Notes: generated by a model not told the origin, from the letters alone. A stretch of 64,000 nucleotides of DNA from Streptomyces antibioticus (GCF_001514065.1 NZ_KQ948429.1:1-64000); one strand, 5' to 3'. Counted from the first letter of the stretch, positions 27,036 to 36,745 are shown. Made by a program: numbers and translations.

Positions 27036-28163
27036 TCAGCTCAGGCCCTCGATGGTGGTGCGGACCTTGGCGATGATGTCGTCGGGGATCGGCGCGTAGC
27101 CGGCCGCGGCGAGCTGGCCCTGGCCGTCCGTGGAGGCGATGTAGCGCAGGAACGCCTTCGTGGCGGGCAGGGTGTCGGCCTTGTTGCCCTTGTCGCAGAC
27201 GATCTCGTACGTGACCAGGGTGATCGGGTAGGCGCCCTCGGCCTTGGTCGCGCGGTCCAGCTCCAGCGAGAGGTCCTTGCCCGTGCCGACGATCTTGGCG
27301 GCGGCGATGGCCTTGGTGGCGTTCTCGACGGTGGCCTCGACCGGGGCGGAGGCGCCCGTGTCGACGGTGACCGGGACGATGCCGTCCTTGGCGTACGACA
27401 GCTCCATGTAGGAGATGGCGCCGGAGGTCTGCTTGACCTGCTGGGCGACACCGGAGGAGCCGGACGCCGACTGGCCGCCCTTGGCCTGCCAGGCCTTGCC
27501 GCCCGAGTACTTCCAGTCGCTCGGCGCGGCGGCGATCAGGTACTTGGTGAAGTTGTCCGTGGTGCCGGACTCGTCCGAGCGGTGGAACGCCTGGATCTTC
27601 AGGTCGGGGAGCTTGGCGTCGGGGTTCAGCTTCTTGATCGCCGCGTCGTTCCAGTTGGTGATCTTGCTGTCGAAGATCTTGGCGATCGTCGAGGCGTCGA
27701 GGACGAGCTTGTCGACGCCGGGGACGTTGAAGCCGACCGCGATCGGGCCGCCGACCATCGGCAGGTCGATGCCCGTGCCGCCCTTGCAGACGGACTTGGA
27801 GGCGGTGACCTCTTCGGGCTTCAGCGCCGAGTCGGAACCGGCGAAGGCCACCTGGCCCTGCGTGAAGGCGGTGACACCGGCGCCGGAGCCGGAGCCCTTG
27901 TAGTTGATCTGTACGCCGGAGCAGGCCGCGGTGAACGACTTCACCCAGGCGTCGATCGCGTTCTTCTGCGCGGAGGAGCCGTCGGCGAGCAGCTGGCCCT
28001 TGGCGTCGTCGCACTTGATGTTGCCGGCCTGCGCGCTGGCGGAGGAGCCGCCGCCGTTGCTGTTGCCGGTGTCGTCCGAGCCGCACGCCGTGAGGGCCAG
28101 GGCGCCGGAGACGGCGAACGCGCCGAGAGCGAGAGCCCGCCGGTTCTTGCGCTGAAGCTTCAC
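27036..28163 (-). CDS. pstS: Periplasmic-type phosphate-binding lipoprotein PstS
   Basis: The 375-residue lipoprotein has a signal peptide ending at Cys27 (ALALTAC), a Ser/Gly/Asn linker and the phosphate-binding fold. Binding-site segments are visible: ADGSSAQKNAI, GSDSALKPEE, and FHRSDESGTTDNFTKYL. It captures phosphate outside the cell and delivers it to PstCA. Start GTG 28163 has GGAAGGA nine bases upstream; the frame runs further upstream into the PHO box region and is not credible there. It is the first and probably most expressed gene of the operon. Confidence 0.95.
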   Translation of the reverse strand: MKLQRKNRRALALGAFAVSGALALTACGSDDTGNSNGGGSSASAQAGNIKCDDAKGQLLADGSSAQKNAIDAWVKSFTAACSGVQINYKGSGSGAGVTAFTQGQVAFAGSDSALKPEEVTASKSVCKGGTGIDLPMVGGPIAVGFNVPGVDKLVLDASTIAKIFDSKITNWNDAAIKKLNPDAKLPDLKIQAFHRSDESGTTDNFTKYLIAAAPSDWKYSGGKAWQAKGGQSASGSSGVAQQVKQTSGAISYMELSYAKDGIVPVTVDTGASAPVEATVENATKAIAAAKIVGTGKDLSLELDRATKAEGAYPITLVTYEIVCDKGNKADTLPATKAFLRYIASTDGQGQLAAAGYAPIPDDIIAKVRTTIEGLS

Positions 28164-28294
28164 TGAGGGTTTTCCTTCCGAGAGCCGCCGTCCTGAATCC
28201 GGCGGCGTGCGAAGACTGGGTGGCGCGGATGCGTCGTCGAGGTGTTCCCGAGAGGCGCGGTCCGCACCGCGTAAGGCCGAAATTAGGCAGATCA

Positions 28295-28334
28295 GGTGAA
28301 GGCGCCGACTGGCGGAAATGAACGGCGGGTGAAC
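28295..28334 (-). promoter_or_regulatory. PHO box (PhoP operator) upstream of pstS
   Basis: Read on the minus strand, four 11-nt units start at 28334, 28323, 28312 and 28301: GTTCACC, GTTCATT, CCAGTCG and CTTCACC, each followed by four less conserved bases. Units 1, 2 and 4 match the streptomycete PHO box pattern GTTCACC; the third is weak. The array lies 132-171 bp before the pstS start. PhoP activation under phosphate limitation is established for pstS in this genus. Confidence 0.9.
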
Positions 28335-28392
28335 CCCTGCGGAAGGTGCGGTTAGGTCACGGAACGGTTGCATTCCATGAGGCGCACCGGTC

Positions 28393-28815
28393 TCATGCGA
28401 GGTGCAGTGCCGCCAGGAGATCGCCGATCAGCGAGCGGTCCCGCTGCTGGGTCAGACGGTTGCGGGCCGCCGTCGGGGAGAGCCAGAGGATGCGGTCCAC
28501 CTCGGTGTTCGGGGTGAACGCCCCGGCCGTGGCCTCCGCCGCCCAGTACTGGACCTGCTTGGGGCGGTCGTTCGCCAGGTAGCGGACGGTGGACAGCCTG
28601 GCGCCCGGGGCCGCCTCGTAACCGGTCTCCTCCGCCACCTCGCGCAGCGCGCCGACGAGCGCGTCCTCGCCGCGTTTCAGCTTGCCCTTCGGGTGCGACC
28701 AGTCGTCGTATTTCGGCCGGTGGACGAGGCAGATCTCCAGCTCGCCGTCGATGGGGGAGCGGCGCCACAGGACGCAGCCGGCCGCGTGGACAGTGGTCAT
28801 GTCGGGAGAGCTCAC
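28393..28815 (-). CDS. Nudix hydrolase (MutT-type)
   Basis: The 140-residue protein carries a complete nudix box, GKLKRGEDALVGALREVAEETG (G-x5-E-x7-REVxEExG), which binds the metal and cleaves nucleoside-diphosphate-linked substrates. Related actinobacterial MutT1 proteins also have a C-terminal histidine-phosphatase domain; this one lacks it. It follows the CHAD gene by 42 bp and so lies in the ppk cluster, suggesting a role with nucleotides or phosphorylated metabolites. The GTG start is favoured since GTGAGC follows the CACCCC leader; the ATG five codons in is an alternative. Confidence 0.85.
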   Translation of the reverse strand: MSSPDMTTVHAAGCVLWRRSPIDGELEICLVHRPKYDDWSHPKGKLKRGEDALVGALREVAEETGYEAAPGARLSTVRYLANDRPKQVQYWAAEATAGAFTPNTEVDRILWLSPTAARNRLTQQRDRSLIGDLLAALHLA

Positions 28816-28857
28816 GGGGTGCTCACCGTTCCTTCTCTGCTGTCTCTGCCGTCTCGG

Positions 28858-29970
28858 CTAGGGGGTGCTGACTGTTTCCTTCTGCCAGGCCTGCTGGAAG
28901 GCGAATCTCGCGGCCTCCACCTCGTGGCGCTGGTCGGCGTGGAGCACGCCGAGGGCGTACGCCGTGGCCGGGGCGATACGCGGGGTGCGCGCCGCCTGTG
29001 CCGCGGCGGCCGCCGCCTCGGACGCGTCGCGGTGCCGGTCCAGGGCCTCGCCCGCCGCGAGCAGGCGTACGTCGACGATCTCTGCGTCCATCTCGGCGTT
29101 GTGGAGGACCTCGCGGGCGTAGCGGTGCAGGCGCAGCAGGAGGCGGACCTGGTGCCAGGGGGCGTCCTGGGGGTGGGGGGACGGGTCCGGGGAGAGGCCG
29201 TGGATGAGGGCCTCGGCGTTGTAGGGGTGGCCTGCGGTGACGAGGGGGAGGGCGGTGACGGCGTCTTTGAGGCGGTCCTCGGCTGCGGCGGCGAGGGGGT
29301 GGAGCGGGGTGGCTTCGGCTGTTGCGGAGAGGGGGACTTCGCTGGCGAGTACGGCGATGTTGTCGGCGACTGCGTGGAAGCGGGAGGAGCCGAGGGCCTG
29401 GAGGGCGGTGCTGTGGGCCCTTGTGCGGGCGAGGGTGAGCTGGCGGTCCAGGAGGGCGCCTGCTTTTGCCGCGCCTACTGTCAGGTTGCCGCGGTCCGGG
29501 GTGGGCGTCGCGGGGTTTCCGCTCGCAGCGCTGGCTGGTGCCGCTTTCTGTGGGCCGGGTGCCGCCCCAGCGGCACGACTGCCCGCAGCTAGGTCAGCCT
29601 GTGTGGGCAGCATCGCGCCTGACAGGCGGTGCAGGGCCAGTAGCAGCCTCTCCAGTCTTGCCTCGTACGCGTGCTCCAGCGCCAACGTGCCGGACAGCCA
29701 CGCCAGTTCGGGGCGGATGCGTTCCGACCAGTCCGGGTCCAGGAGGGGGCGGAAGGTGTGGAGGCTGGCGCTGATGCGGCGGGCCGAGCGGCGCAGGGCC
29801 CGGGCCGCGTCGACGGACGCCTCCGAGCCGCCCGCCGCCGCACCGCCGTTCTCACGGTGCTGGCGCAGGGCTCGGAGGAACTCCGTGGCCTGGGCGCGGA
29901 GGTAGCCCGCGAGGGCATCCGCCGCCACCCCGGCCGTGGCGTCCGTCGGTTCAAGGTGTTGCTGTGCCAC
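28858..29970 (-). CDS. CHAD-domain protein (polyphosphate-associated)
   Basis: The 370-residue helical protein has CHAD features: repeated basic helices with conserved His and Arg ([42 protein letters not shown]). CHAD proteins bind polyphosphate. Its GTG overlaps the end of ppk by 20 nt, which supports a polyphosphate role. A Pro/Ala-rich insert at about residues 128-155 is encoded in part by a dispersed 32-bp repeat (29559-29590), so this linker probably arose by insertion. Two long Ala runs add further low complexity. Confidence 0.8.
   Translation of the reverse strand: MAQQHLEPTDATAGVAADALAGYLRAQATEFLRALRQHRENGGAAAGGSEASVDAARALRRSARRISASLHTFRPLLDPDWSERIRPELAWLSGTLALEHAYEARLERLLLALHRLSGAMLPTQADLAAGSRAAGAAPGPQKAAPASAASGNPATPTPDRGNLTVGAAKAGALLDRQLTLARTRAHSTALQALGSSRFHAVADNIAVLASEVPLSATAEATPLHPLAAAAEDRLKDAVTALPLVTAGHPYNAEALIHGLSPDPSPHPQDAPWHQVRLLLRLHRYAREVLHNAEMDAEIVDVRLLAAGEALDRHRDASEAAAAAAQAARTPRIAPATAYALGVLHADQRHEVEAARFAFQQAWQKETVSTP
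29559..29590. repeat. Dispersed 32-bp repeat, copy B, inside the CHAD gene
   Basis: This copy is identical to 19502-19533. Here it is read through in frame (antisense to the listed direction of copy A) and encodes part of the [12 protein letters not shown] linker. It does not interrupt the gene. Confidence 0.75.
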
Positions 29971-32188
29971 GCCGGCGCCTCCGGGCGTCTATGAGCATCT
30001 CCTGGATGTTGCGCAGGGGCTGGCCGTCCGCGTCGGTGGCGTGCCGCTCCCAGTCGCCGTCCGGGCCCAGGTGCCAGGAGGCGGTGGTGTCGGACATGCC
30101 CGTTTCCAGAAGGCGGTTGAGGGATGCGCGGTGGGCCGGGTCGGTGACCCGGACCAGCGCTTCGATACGGCGGTCGAGGTTGCGGTGCATCATGTCGGCG
30201 CTGCCGATCCACACCTCGGGCTCGCCGCCGTTGCCGAAGGCGAAGACCCGGGAGTGTTCGAGGAAGCGGCCGAGGATCGAGCGGACCCTGATGTTGTCCG
30301 ACAGGCCTTCCACGCCCGGGCGGATCGCGCAGATGCCGCGCACCCAGACGTCGACCGGCACGCCCGCCTGGGACGCGCGGTAGAGCGAGTCGATGAGCGC
30401 CTCGTCGACCATGGAGTTGACCTTGATGCGGATGAACGCCGGGCGGCCCGCGCGGTGGTGCTGGACCTCCTTGTTCACCCGCGAGATCAGGCCGTCGCGC
30501 AGGGACTTGGGGGCGACCAGGAGGCGGCGGTACGTCTCGCGGCGGGAGTAGCCGGAGAGGCGGTTGAAGAGGTCGGAGAGGTCCGCGCCGACCTGGGGGT
30601 CTGCGGTGAGCAGGCCGAGGTCCTCGTACAGGCGGGCCGTCTTCGGGTGGTAGTTGCCGGTGCCGACGTGGCTGTACCGCCGTAGCGTCTCGCCCTCCTG
30701 ACGGACCACCAGGGACAGCTTGCAGTGGGTCTTCAGGCCGACGAGGCCGTAGACCACATGGCAGCCCGCCTCCTCCAGCTTGCGCGCCCACTTGATGTTG
30801 GCGTGCTCGTCGAAGCGGGCCTTGATCTCGACCAGGACGAGGACCTGCTTGCCGGCCTCGGCGGCGTCGATGAGGGCGTCGACTATGGGGGAGTCGCCCG
30901 AGGTCCGGTACAGGGTCTGCTTGATGGCGAGGACGTCCGGGTCGTCGGCCGCCTGCTGGAGGAAGGCCTGCACGGAGGTGGAGAAGCTGTCGTACGGGTG
31001 GTGCAGGAGGACGTCACGGGCGCGCAGGGCCGCGAAGATGTCCGGCGCGGACGCCGACTCGACCTCGGCCAGGTCGCGGTGGACGCCGGCGATGAACTTC
31101 TTGTACTTGAGCTCGGGGCGGTCGAGCGAGGCGATGCGGAAGAGGCCGGTGAGGTCCAGGGGACCCGGGAGGGGGTACACCTCGGCCTCGGAGATCTTCA
31201 GCTCGCGCACGAGCAGGTCCAGCACCTCGCGGTCGATGGACTCCTCGACCTCCAGGCGCACCGGCGGGCCGAAGCGGCGCCGCATGAGCTCCTTCTCCAG
31301 GGCCTGGAGCAGGTTCTCGGCGTCGTCCTCCTCGACCTCCAGGTCCTCGTTCCTGGTGAGGCGGAAGGCGTGGTGCTCCAGGACCTCCATGCCCGGGAAC
31401 AGCTCCTCCAGGTGGGCCGCGATGACGTCCTCGATGGGGACGTAGCGGCCGGGGGAGCTCTCCAGGAAGCGGGACAGCAGCGGCGGGACCTTGACGCGGG
31501 CGAAGTGGCGGTGGCCGGTGACGGGGTTGCGTACGACGACCGCGAGGTTCAGGGAGAGACCCGAGATGTAGGGGAAGGGGTGCGCCGGGTCGACCGCCAG
31601 CGGGGTCAGGACCGGGAAGATCTGGTGCCGGAACAGGGTGAAGAGGCGGGCCTGCTCCTTCTCCTGGAGCTCGTTCCAGCGGACCAGGTGGATGCCCTCC
31701 TCCGCGAGTGCGGGGGCGACGTCCTCGTGGTAGCAGGCGGCGTGCCGGGCCATCAGCTCGCGGGAGCGGGCCCAGATCATCTCCAGCACCTCGCGCGGCT
31801 GGAGGCCGGAGGCCGAACGGGTGGCGACGCCGGTGGCGATACGGCGCTTGAGTCCGGCCACCCGGACCATGAAGAACTCGTCCAGGTTGCTGGCGAAGAT
31901 GGCGAGGAAGTTCGCCCGTTCGAGCAGCGGGGTGTTCGGATCCTCGGCGAGTTCGAGGACCCGCTCGTTGAACGCGAGCCAGCTGCGTTCCCGGTCGAGG
32001 AAACGGCCCTGCGGAAGCGCGACGCCGTCGTACGGGGCCTCCTCGTACGCGTCGAGGTCGGCGTCGATGTCGGGTTCCAGATCGGAGACGGCCGCCGCGA
32101 CGGTGTGCGGGCGGTGCGCGGCTATGGAACCCACGGAGGGCTGCGCGTGCTGGACCTGTTCGGACGCCTGGGCGTTGGGCTGGCTCAT
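29951..32188 (-). CDS. ppk: Polyphosphate kinase (PPK1)
   Basis: The 745-residue enzyme moves the terminal phosphate of ATP onto polyphosphate and can run in reverse. PPK1 features are visible: an N-terminal [21 protein letters not shown], the phospho-His segment [22 protein letters not shown], and the C-terminal [20 protein letters not shown], where conserved Arg residues bind phosphate. The first 50 residues are a less conserved acidic tail. Start ATG 32188 gives the expected length; ATG 32209 or 32316 would add short tails, and none has a strong ribosome site. It overlaps the CHAD gene by 20 nt. Confidence 0.9.
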   Translation of the reverse strand: MSQPNAQASEQVQHAQPSVGSIAAHRPHTVAAAVSDLEPDIDADLDAYEEAPYDGVALPQGRFLDRERSWLAFNERVLELAEDPNTPLLERANFLAIFASNLDEFFMVRVAGLKRRIATGVATRSASGLQPREVLEMIWARSRELMARHAACYHEDVAPALAEEGIHLVRWNELQEKEQARLFTLFRHQIFPVLTPLAVDPAHPFPYISGLSLNLAVVVRNPVTGHRHFARVKVPPLLSRFLESSPGRYVPIEDVIAAHLEELFPGMEVLEHHAFRLTRNEDLEVEEDDAENLLQALEKELMRRRFGPPVRLEVEESIDREVLDLLVRELKISEAEVYPLPGPLDLTGLFRIASLDRPELKYKKFIAGVHRDLAEVESASAPDIFAALRARDVLLHHPYDSFSTSVQAFLQQAADDPDVLAIKQTLYRTSGDSPIVDALIDAAEAGKQVLVLVEIKARFDEHANIKWARKLEEAGCHVVYGLVGLKTHCKLSLVVRQEGETLRRYSHVGTGNYHPKTARLYEDLGLLTADPQVGADLSDLFNRLSGYSRRETYRRLLVAPKSLRDGLISRVNKEVQHHRAGRPAFIRIKVNSMVDEALIDSLYRASQAGVPVDVWVRGICAIRPGVEGLSDNIRVRSILGRFLEHSRVFAFGNGGEPEVWIGSADMMHRNLDRRIEALVRVTDPAHRASLNRLLETGMSDTTASWHLGPDGDWERHATDADGQPLRNIQEMLIDARRRRRGTATP

Positions 32189-32340
32189 GGACCCATTGTT
32201 CCGCGCCATGGGCGATACGGGCGCGTCGGACAGCGCGGGCGGGAGCGCGGCGGCGAGGCGGAGGTCCCCGTTCCCCGCGGACGCCCTGGAGGGCGGCGAA
32301 GGCTCTGGCACGGCGGGCTTCATTCGCCGAGCGTCGCAAG

Positions 32341-32362
32341 CCCGTCTGAACCAATGGTTACG
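32341..32362 (-). promoter_or_regulatory. Weak PHO-box-like site upstream of ppk
   Basis: On the minus strand, GTTCAGACGGG reads from 32351, about 163 bp before the chosen ppk start. Only this one 11-nt unit resembles a GTTCACC repeat; the flanking units do not. PhoP control of ppk is known in S. lividans, so the site is plausible, but the sequence match is poor. Confidence 0.3.
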
Positions 32363-32411
32363 GAGACATGGCGTGCGGGATATCGCGGGACGGCTCCCGG
32401 GCATCCACAGG

Positions 32412-32458
32412 TCCGGGCCGCACGTCCCCCACCCCCGTGGGAGGACGTGCGGCCCGGA
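32412..32458 (-). terminator. Terminator hairpin after the permease genes
   Basis: A perfect 16-bp stem (32412-32427 with 32443-32458) has a 15-nt C-rich loop. It lies 27 bp past the stop of the last permease gene and marks the end of that minus-strand operon. Confidence 0.85.
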
Positions 32459-32484
32459 AGTCGTGGCCCGCCGGGGCCCGGGTG

Positions 32485-33456
32485 TCAGGCGGTACGGCGG
32501 CGCAGCAGCCAGAACGCGGTGGCGACGGCCGCGGTGGCGACGCCGAGCAGGATGCCGGTCTCCACGAGCTGGAGGGGCCAGAAGTCGGACGCGGGGTGGT
32601 AGTCGGCGTAGAAGGCGACCGCGTGGTGGTCGGCCATGCACCGGGCGAAGTCGTCGCCGCAGTTCGGGTAGGGGATACGGGCTCCCGCGTCGGTCAGCAC
32701 GCCCTGGTCGCCGTACGGGACGTCGCTGCCCATGGAGGGCCACTCGGACTCCAGGGACGCGGTGGCGGTCTGCCACGGCCACAGGTCGGGGGTCACCAGG
32801 GCGGCGAGGCGGACGACGCCCCAGGTGACCGCGGTGCCGAGGGCGAGCGCGGGCAGGGTGCGGCGCAGCAGCAGACCGGTGAGCGCGCCGACGGCGAGGG
32901 CGCACAGAGGCAGGGCCAGGGCGACGGTGCCGTTGGCGACGAAGGGCTCCCGCTCCGACCAGCTCAGGTACACCGGGAACGGGTTCCCCTCGAAGGTCAG
33001 CCGGTGCACCAGCACCAGCACGGTCGTGCCCGCGGTGAGCACGACGGCCGGCACGGCGAGCTTGCCGACCAGCCAGCGGGCCGGGCTCACGGACTGCGTC
33101 CAGGCCAGCTGGGCGGTGCCGTTCTCCAGCTCGCGGCCGGTCAGCGCGGCCCCGGCCCAGGCGGCGACGGGCAGGCACAGCCAGGAGAGCGCCAGCTCGG
33201 GAAGGCGTACGGCCCGGTAGTAGCCGTTGATCGTGGTGTCCCACATACAGGCGTCGATGTCGTCGGGGCACCCCCGCCGCCAGTTGGCATAGACCTCGGT
33301 GGCGCCGGGACCGTACGCCCACAGCAGGCTGCCCGCGGCGGCGGCCACGACGACCAGCCAGACGATCAGTGCGGCCCGGTGCAGGCGCAGCACGGTCCGC
33401 CCGGTGGCGGCGGGTCTTCCCGTGGCGGGCGCCGTGGCGGTGGTGGTCGCGGTCAT
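32485..33456 (-). CDS. ABC-2-type permease, paralogue 3
   Basis: The 323-residue protein has about six membrane helices and a large loop between the first two. The stretch [23 protein letters not shown] is shared with the two upstream permeases. It overlaps the preceding gene by 4 nt (ATGA). Together with the ATPase at 35284-36186 it should form an exporter or an envelope-stress ABC system. The substrate is unknown. Confidence 0.75.
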   Translation of the reverse strand: MTATTTATAPATGRPAATGRTVLRLHRAALIVWLVVVAAAAGSLLWAYGPGATEVYANWRRGCPDDIDACMWDTTINGYYRAVRLPELALSWLCLPVAAWAGAALTGRELENGTAQLAWTQSVSPARWLVGKLAVPAVVLTAGTTVLVLVHRLTFEGNPFPVYLSWSEREPFVANGTVALALPLCALAVGALTGLLLRRTLPALALGTAVTWGVVRLAALVTPDLWPWQTATASLESEWPSMGSDVPYGDQGVLTDAGARIPYPNCGDDFARCMADHHAVAFYADYHPASDFWPLQLVETGILLGVATAAVATAFWLLRRRTA

Positions 33457-34304
33457 GCGGGGGACTCCTGGCGGGGCGTGCGGGCGGGGACGGTGCGGCG
33501 GGCTAGCAGGAGGAACGCGGCTGTGGTGGCCAGGGCCGTGACGGTGAGGATGATGCCGGTCTCGACCAGGTGCAGGGGCCAGTAGTGGGACTGCGGGTGG
33601 TACGAGCCCGGGTCGGCCTGCATCACCGGCGCGCCGTGCGGGGTGCCGGTGGCCGGGGGCCAGTAGTCCTCGCGGTACTTCTCGACGTACCGGTTGAGCA
33701 CGATCATCACGGCGACCGAGAGGGCGGCCGCGGGCAGCGTGCGGCGCACGACGAGCGCGGTGAGCGTTCCCACGGCCAGCGCGCACAGGCCGTACGCCAC
33801 CACGAGCGGGCCGCGGGCGGCGAAGACGTCGGCGAACGTCCAGTCGTCGCCCATCAGGGCGCGATGCGCCGACCAGGCCCAGCGGTAGACGGGGACGAAC
33901 ACCGCGCCGCCGGCGATCAGGACCAGGGCCGGCGCGGTGAGCTTCGCGGCCAGCCAGCGGGCCGGGGTGACGCCCTGCGTCCACGCCAACCGGGCGGTGC
34001 CGGACTCCAGTTCGCGGCCGATCAGCGCGGCGGCCGACCAGGCGGCGACGGCCCAGAAGCCGTAGTACATGAACGTGCTGACCCAGCCCATCGGGCTGCT
34101 GTACTCCAGGTAGTCCAGGCCGATCACGCACGGGTCCGTCCCGCCGTCGGGGCAGCCCTCGCGGGGGCCGAGGAGGGAGGGGGCGGTGACCTGCGTCAGC
34201 CACACCAGGTAGCCGACGCAGCCGGCGACGAAGACGGTCCACACGATCAGGGCCGCGCGGTGCAGGCGCAGCACCGTGGCGAGTTGTGCCGTGAACGTGC
34301 TCAT
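33453..34304 (-). CDS. ABC-2-type permease, paralogue 2
   Basis: The 283-residue protein has about six membrane helices and [23 protein letters not shown], the shared motif. A conserved [12 protein letters not shown] near the C-terminal helix also recurs in its neighbours ([24 protein letters not shown]). Four-nt overlaps on both sides tie it tightly to the operon. Function as a membrane half of the adjacent ABC system is inferred. Confidence 0.75.
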   Translation of the reverse strand: MSTFTAQLATVLRLHRAALIVWTVFVAGCVGYLVWLTQVTAPSLLGPREGCPDGGTDPCVIGLDYLEYSSPMGWVSTFMYYGFWAVAAWSAAALIGRELESGTARLAWTQGVTPARWLAAKLTAPALVLIAGGAVFVPVYRWAWSAHRALMGDDWTFADVFAARGPLVVAYGLCALAVGTLTALVVRRTLPAAALSVAVMIVLNRYVEKYREDYWPPATGTPHGAPVMQADPGSYHPQSHYWPLHLVETGIILTVTALATTAAFLLLARRTVPARTPRQESPA

Positions 34305-35287
34305 GTGGACCTTCCCGTGCGGAGGCCGGTCTCCCGGTGCAGGAGCCGGAAGGCCAGCAGGGTCAGCAGGGCGGTGAGGGCGAGGACCAGGGCGGTCGCG
34401 GTGAGCTGGAGGGGCCAGTAGTGGGAGGCGGGGTGGTAGTCGCGGTACCAGCCGACGGCGTCGAACTTGTCGTAGAGCGCGAGGCAGTCGTCGGTCTCGG
34501 AGTTGCCGCAGGTCAGGTTGGAGACGTGGGCGCCGGTGGCGGTCACGATGCCCTCGTCGACGCCGAGGCCGCCGCCGGTCGGGGGCAGACCGGTCACGGC
34601 GGTGGCCTTGGTCCACAGATGGGGCATGGCCTGCTGGACGCCGTACCAGAGCAGGCCGGTGAAGCCCAGGGCCGCGGCCAGGGCCGGCAGGGAGCCGCGC
34701 CGGAGCAGGCCCGCGAGGGCGCCCGCGACCAGACCGGCCAGGGCCAGGGCGACGACGACGGGGCCGTTGGCGTAGAAGGTCGGCGGGTCGTACCAGCTCT
34801 CCAGGGTGTCGATGCGGCCCCTGCCCGCCGACCACGCCAGGTGGTGCAGCAGGACCAGCAGGCCGGTGCCCGCGGTGACCACGGCCGCCGGGAGCGCCAG
34901 CCGGGAGGCGAACCAGCGCAGCGGGGAGGTGCTCTGCGTCCACGCCAGCCGCGCGGTGCCGGTCTCCACCTCGCGGCCGGTGAGGGCGGCGCCCGCCCAG
35001 GCGGCGACCAGGAAGGGCGCGGCGAGCACGGCGTAGGTCGTGTAGGTGTAGACGTCCTTGTAGCGGAGGATCGCGGCCTGGTCGTACCGGCACGCGGACG
35101 CCTGACAGGCGTCGTACGCCCGCCAGGCCGCCGCGGACGCGTCGGCTAGCGGACCGCCCAGCCACAGCAGGACGCCGGAGACGGTGACGACCACGGCCGT
35201 CCAGAACAGCAGGGCCGGGCGGTGCAGGCGGATCAGCCAGCGGGTGAGGTGCGGGGCGCCCGGGGCGGGTGGGGTGAGGGCGGTCAT
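34301..35287 (-). CDS. ABC-2-type permease, paralogue 1
   Basis: The 328-residue protein has about six membrane helices. It carries [23 protein letters not shown] and SHYWPLQLTATALVLA, aligning with the next two genes. The outer loop holds Cys residues (CQASACRYD) that may form a disulfide. Its ATG overlaps the ATPase stop by 4 nt. It is likely a partner of that ATPase. Confidence 0.75.
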   Translation of the reverse strand: MTALTPPAPGAPHLTRWLIRLHRPALLFWTAVVVTVSGVLLWLGGPLADASAAAWRAYDACQASACRYDQAAILRYKDVYTYTTYAVLAAPFLVAAWAGAALTGREVETGTARLAWTQSTSPLRWFASRLALPAAVVTAGTGLLVLLHHLAWSAGRGRIDTLESWYDPPTFYANGPVVVALALAGLVAGALAGLLRRGSLPALAAALGFTGLLWYGVQQAMPHLWTKATAVTGLPPTGGGLGVDEGIVTATGAHVSNLTCGNSETDDCLALYDKFDAVGWYRDYHPASHYWPLQLTATALVLALTALLTLLAFRLLHRETGLRTGRST

Positions 35288-36186
35288 GCGACGGACTCCT
35301 CGGGGGACTTCGCCGGGGCGCCGGCCGCCTTCGCCTCGGGGTTGCGCAGGTAGGACAGGACCAGCTCCTCCAGGGACGGCGTGCCGGTGCGCCAGTCGGC
35401 GGGGAGCGGGGCGGCCGGGCGGATCAGGGCGCTGAGCTGTCGGCCCGTGGTGCGGGACTCGACGACGGTGTGCGGGGCGAGGTCGGTGTCGGCGGCGGCC
35501 GACACGCGCGCGTGCGTCTCCAGGAGCGCGTCGATGTCCCCGGCGAGCCGGACCCGTCCGCCGCCGATCAGCAGCAGGTGGTCGCAGGAGTCCTCCAGCT
35601 CCGCCACGACGTGCGAGGACATGACAATCGTGGTGCCGTGCTGGGCCGCCTGGGACATCAGGACGCCCATCAGCTCGTGCCGGGCCAGCGGGTCGAGGTC
35701 GGCCATCGGCTCGTCCAGGAGCAGCAGTTCGGGCCGCTTGCCGAGGGCGAGGGCGAGCGCGACCCGGGTGCGCTGGCCGCCGGAAAGGGCGCGGATGCGG
35801 GCCTTCGGGTCGAGGTCGCCGCCGGCCGCGATCCGCTCGGCCGCGCGCGCGTCCCAGCGGCCGGGGTTGAGGTCGCCGCCCATGCGGAGCGTCTCGGCGA
35901 CGGTGAGCTGGGGGTAGAGCGGCTTGTCCTGGGCGACGAAGCCCACCCGCGCGCGTGCCTGGCCCGCGGGCCCGCCGAGGACGGTGAGGCTGCCCTCGGT
36001 CGGGGCCGTGAGGCCTGCCGCGAGGGCGAGCAGCGTGGACTTGCCCGCGCCGTTGGGGCCGACGACGGCGCACACACGCCCGGCCGGGAGGGCGAAGGAG
36101 CAGTCCCGCAGGGCCCATCCGGCGCTCCGCCGCAGCCGCCCGAAACGCTTGCCCAGCGCGGCTGCCTCAAGGGCGGTGTCGGTCAT
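35284..36186 (-). CDS. ABC transporter ATP-binding protein (GntR-controlled)
   Basis: The 300-residue ATPase has Walker A (GPNGAGKSTLL), signature (LSGGQRTRVALAL) and Walker B (LLLLDEPMADLDP). A C-terminal extension of about 80 residues follows the core, as in many drug/peptide exporters. It overlaps the upstream GntR gene and the downstream permease gene by 4 nt each, so this is a five-gene unit: regulator, ATPase, three permeases. Derepression by an envelope-acting compound is plausible by analogy with YtrA systems. Confidence 0.85.
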   Translation of the reverse strand: MTDTALEAAALGKRFGRLRRSAGWALRDCSFALPAGRVCAVVGPNGAGKSTLLALAAGLTAPTEGSLTVLGGPAGQARARVGFVAQDKPLYPQLTVAETLRMGGDLNPGRWDARAAERIAAGGDLDPKARIRALSGGQRTRVALALALGKRPELLLLDEPMADLDPLARHELMGVLMSQAAQHGTTIVMSSHVVAELEDSCDHLLLIGGGRVRLAGDIDALLETHARVSAAADTDLAPHTVVESRTTGRQLSALIRPAAPLPADWRTGTPSLEELVLSYLRNPEAKAAGAPAKSPEESVA

Positions 36187-36611
36187 GAAGGCTCTCCCTG
36201 GCTGTGCTGGGTCGCGGCGGTCCGTTCGGGGAACTGCGGGGCGAAGTGCTTGTCGAGTACGGCGGTGAAGAGGGCGGCCACGTCGTCCCGGTCCAGGCCG
36301 GCCGCGCGGGCCTTGGCCGTCCAGCCGTCCAGCTCGGCGTTGAGCGGTGAGTCGGCCGGGGCGGCGCCGAGACCGCGGCGCACGAAGGTGCCGAGTCCGC
36401 GGCGGGCCTCGACCAGTCCCTCGCGCTCCAGCTCGCGGTAGGCCTTGAGAACGGTGTTGGGGTTGATGGCGGTGGCCTCCACTACCTCGCGAGCCGTGGG
36501 GAGCTTGTCGCCCGGCTCCAGGTGGCCCAGTCGGAGGGCCTGCTTGGTCTGCTGGACGATCTGGACGTACGTGGCGACCCCGGAGTGCCGGTCGATGCGG
36601 TACTCGAGCAC
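36183..36611 (-). CDS. GntR-family regulator, YtrA type
   Basis: The 142-residue protein has a winged helix-turn-helix at about residues 10-75 (LRLGHLEPGDKLPTAREVVE, then NPNTVLKAYRELEREGLVEARRGLGTFV) and only a short C-terminal helical tail, as in the YtrA subfamily, which controls ABC transporters in its own operon. The GTG start follows the operator-like palindrome at 36618-36653 very closely, indicating autorepression. The ligand is unknown. Confidence 0.85.
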   Translation of the reverse strand: MLEYRIDRHSGVATYVQIVQQTKQALRLGHLEPGDKLPTAREVVEATAINPNTVLKAYRELEREGLVEARRGLGTFVRRGLGAAPADSPLNAELDGWTAKARAAGLDRDDVAALFTAVLDKHFAPQFPERTAATQHSQGEPS

Positions 36612-36617
36612 CCGTGA

Positions 36618-36653
36618 ACCACCCTTTCACTAATTGAGTAGTGAAAGGGTGGT
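36618..36653. promoter_or_regulatory. Long palindrome before the GntR gene (candidate operator)
   Basis: A perfect 15-bp inverted repeat (36618-36632 with 36639-36653; inner part TTTCACTA/TAGTGAAA) has a 6-bp spacer. It sits 7 bp before the GntR start, so it probably overlaps the promoter or transcription start. Binding by the adjacent regulator is inferred. Confidence 0.8.
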
Positions 36654-36745
36654 GGAAGGGGGGTGGCAAAGTCAAGCGGAGCCCCGCCGCAAAAATCGGT
36701 CGCCGTTTCGTGAACCGATCGGCGGGGCTCGTGCGATGAGGGGTT

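Noticed and set aside
29951-33322. A 1123-codon frame suggesting a giant Ppk
   Set aside because: The first 370 codons overlap the third permease gene and a terminator in the wrong frame; the PPK1 domain starts near 32188.
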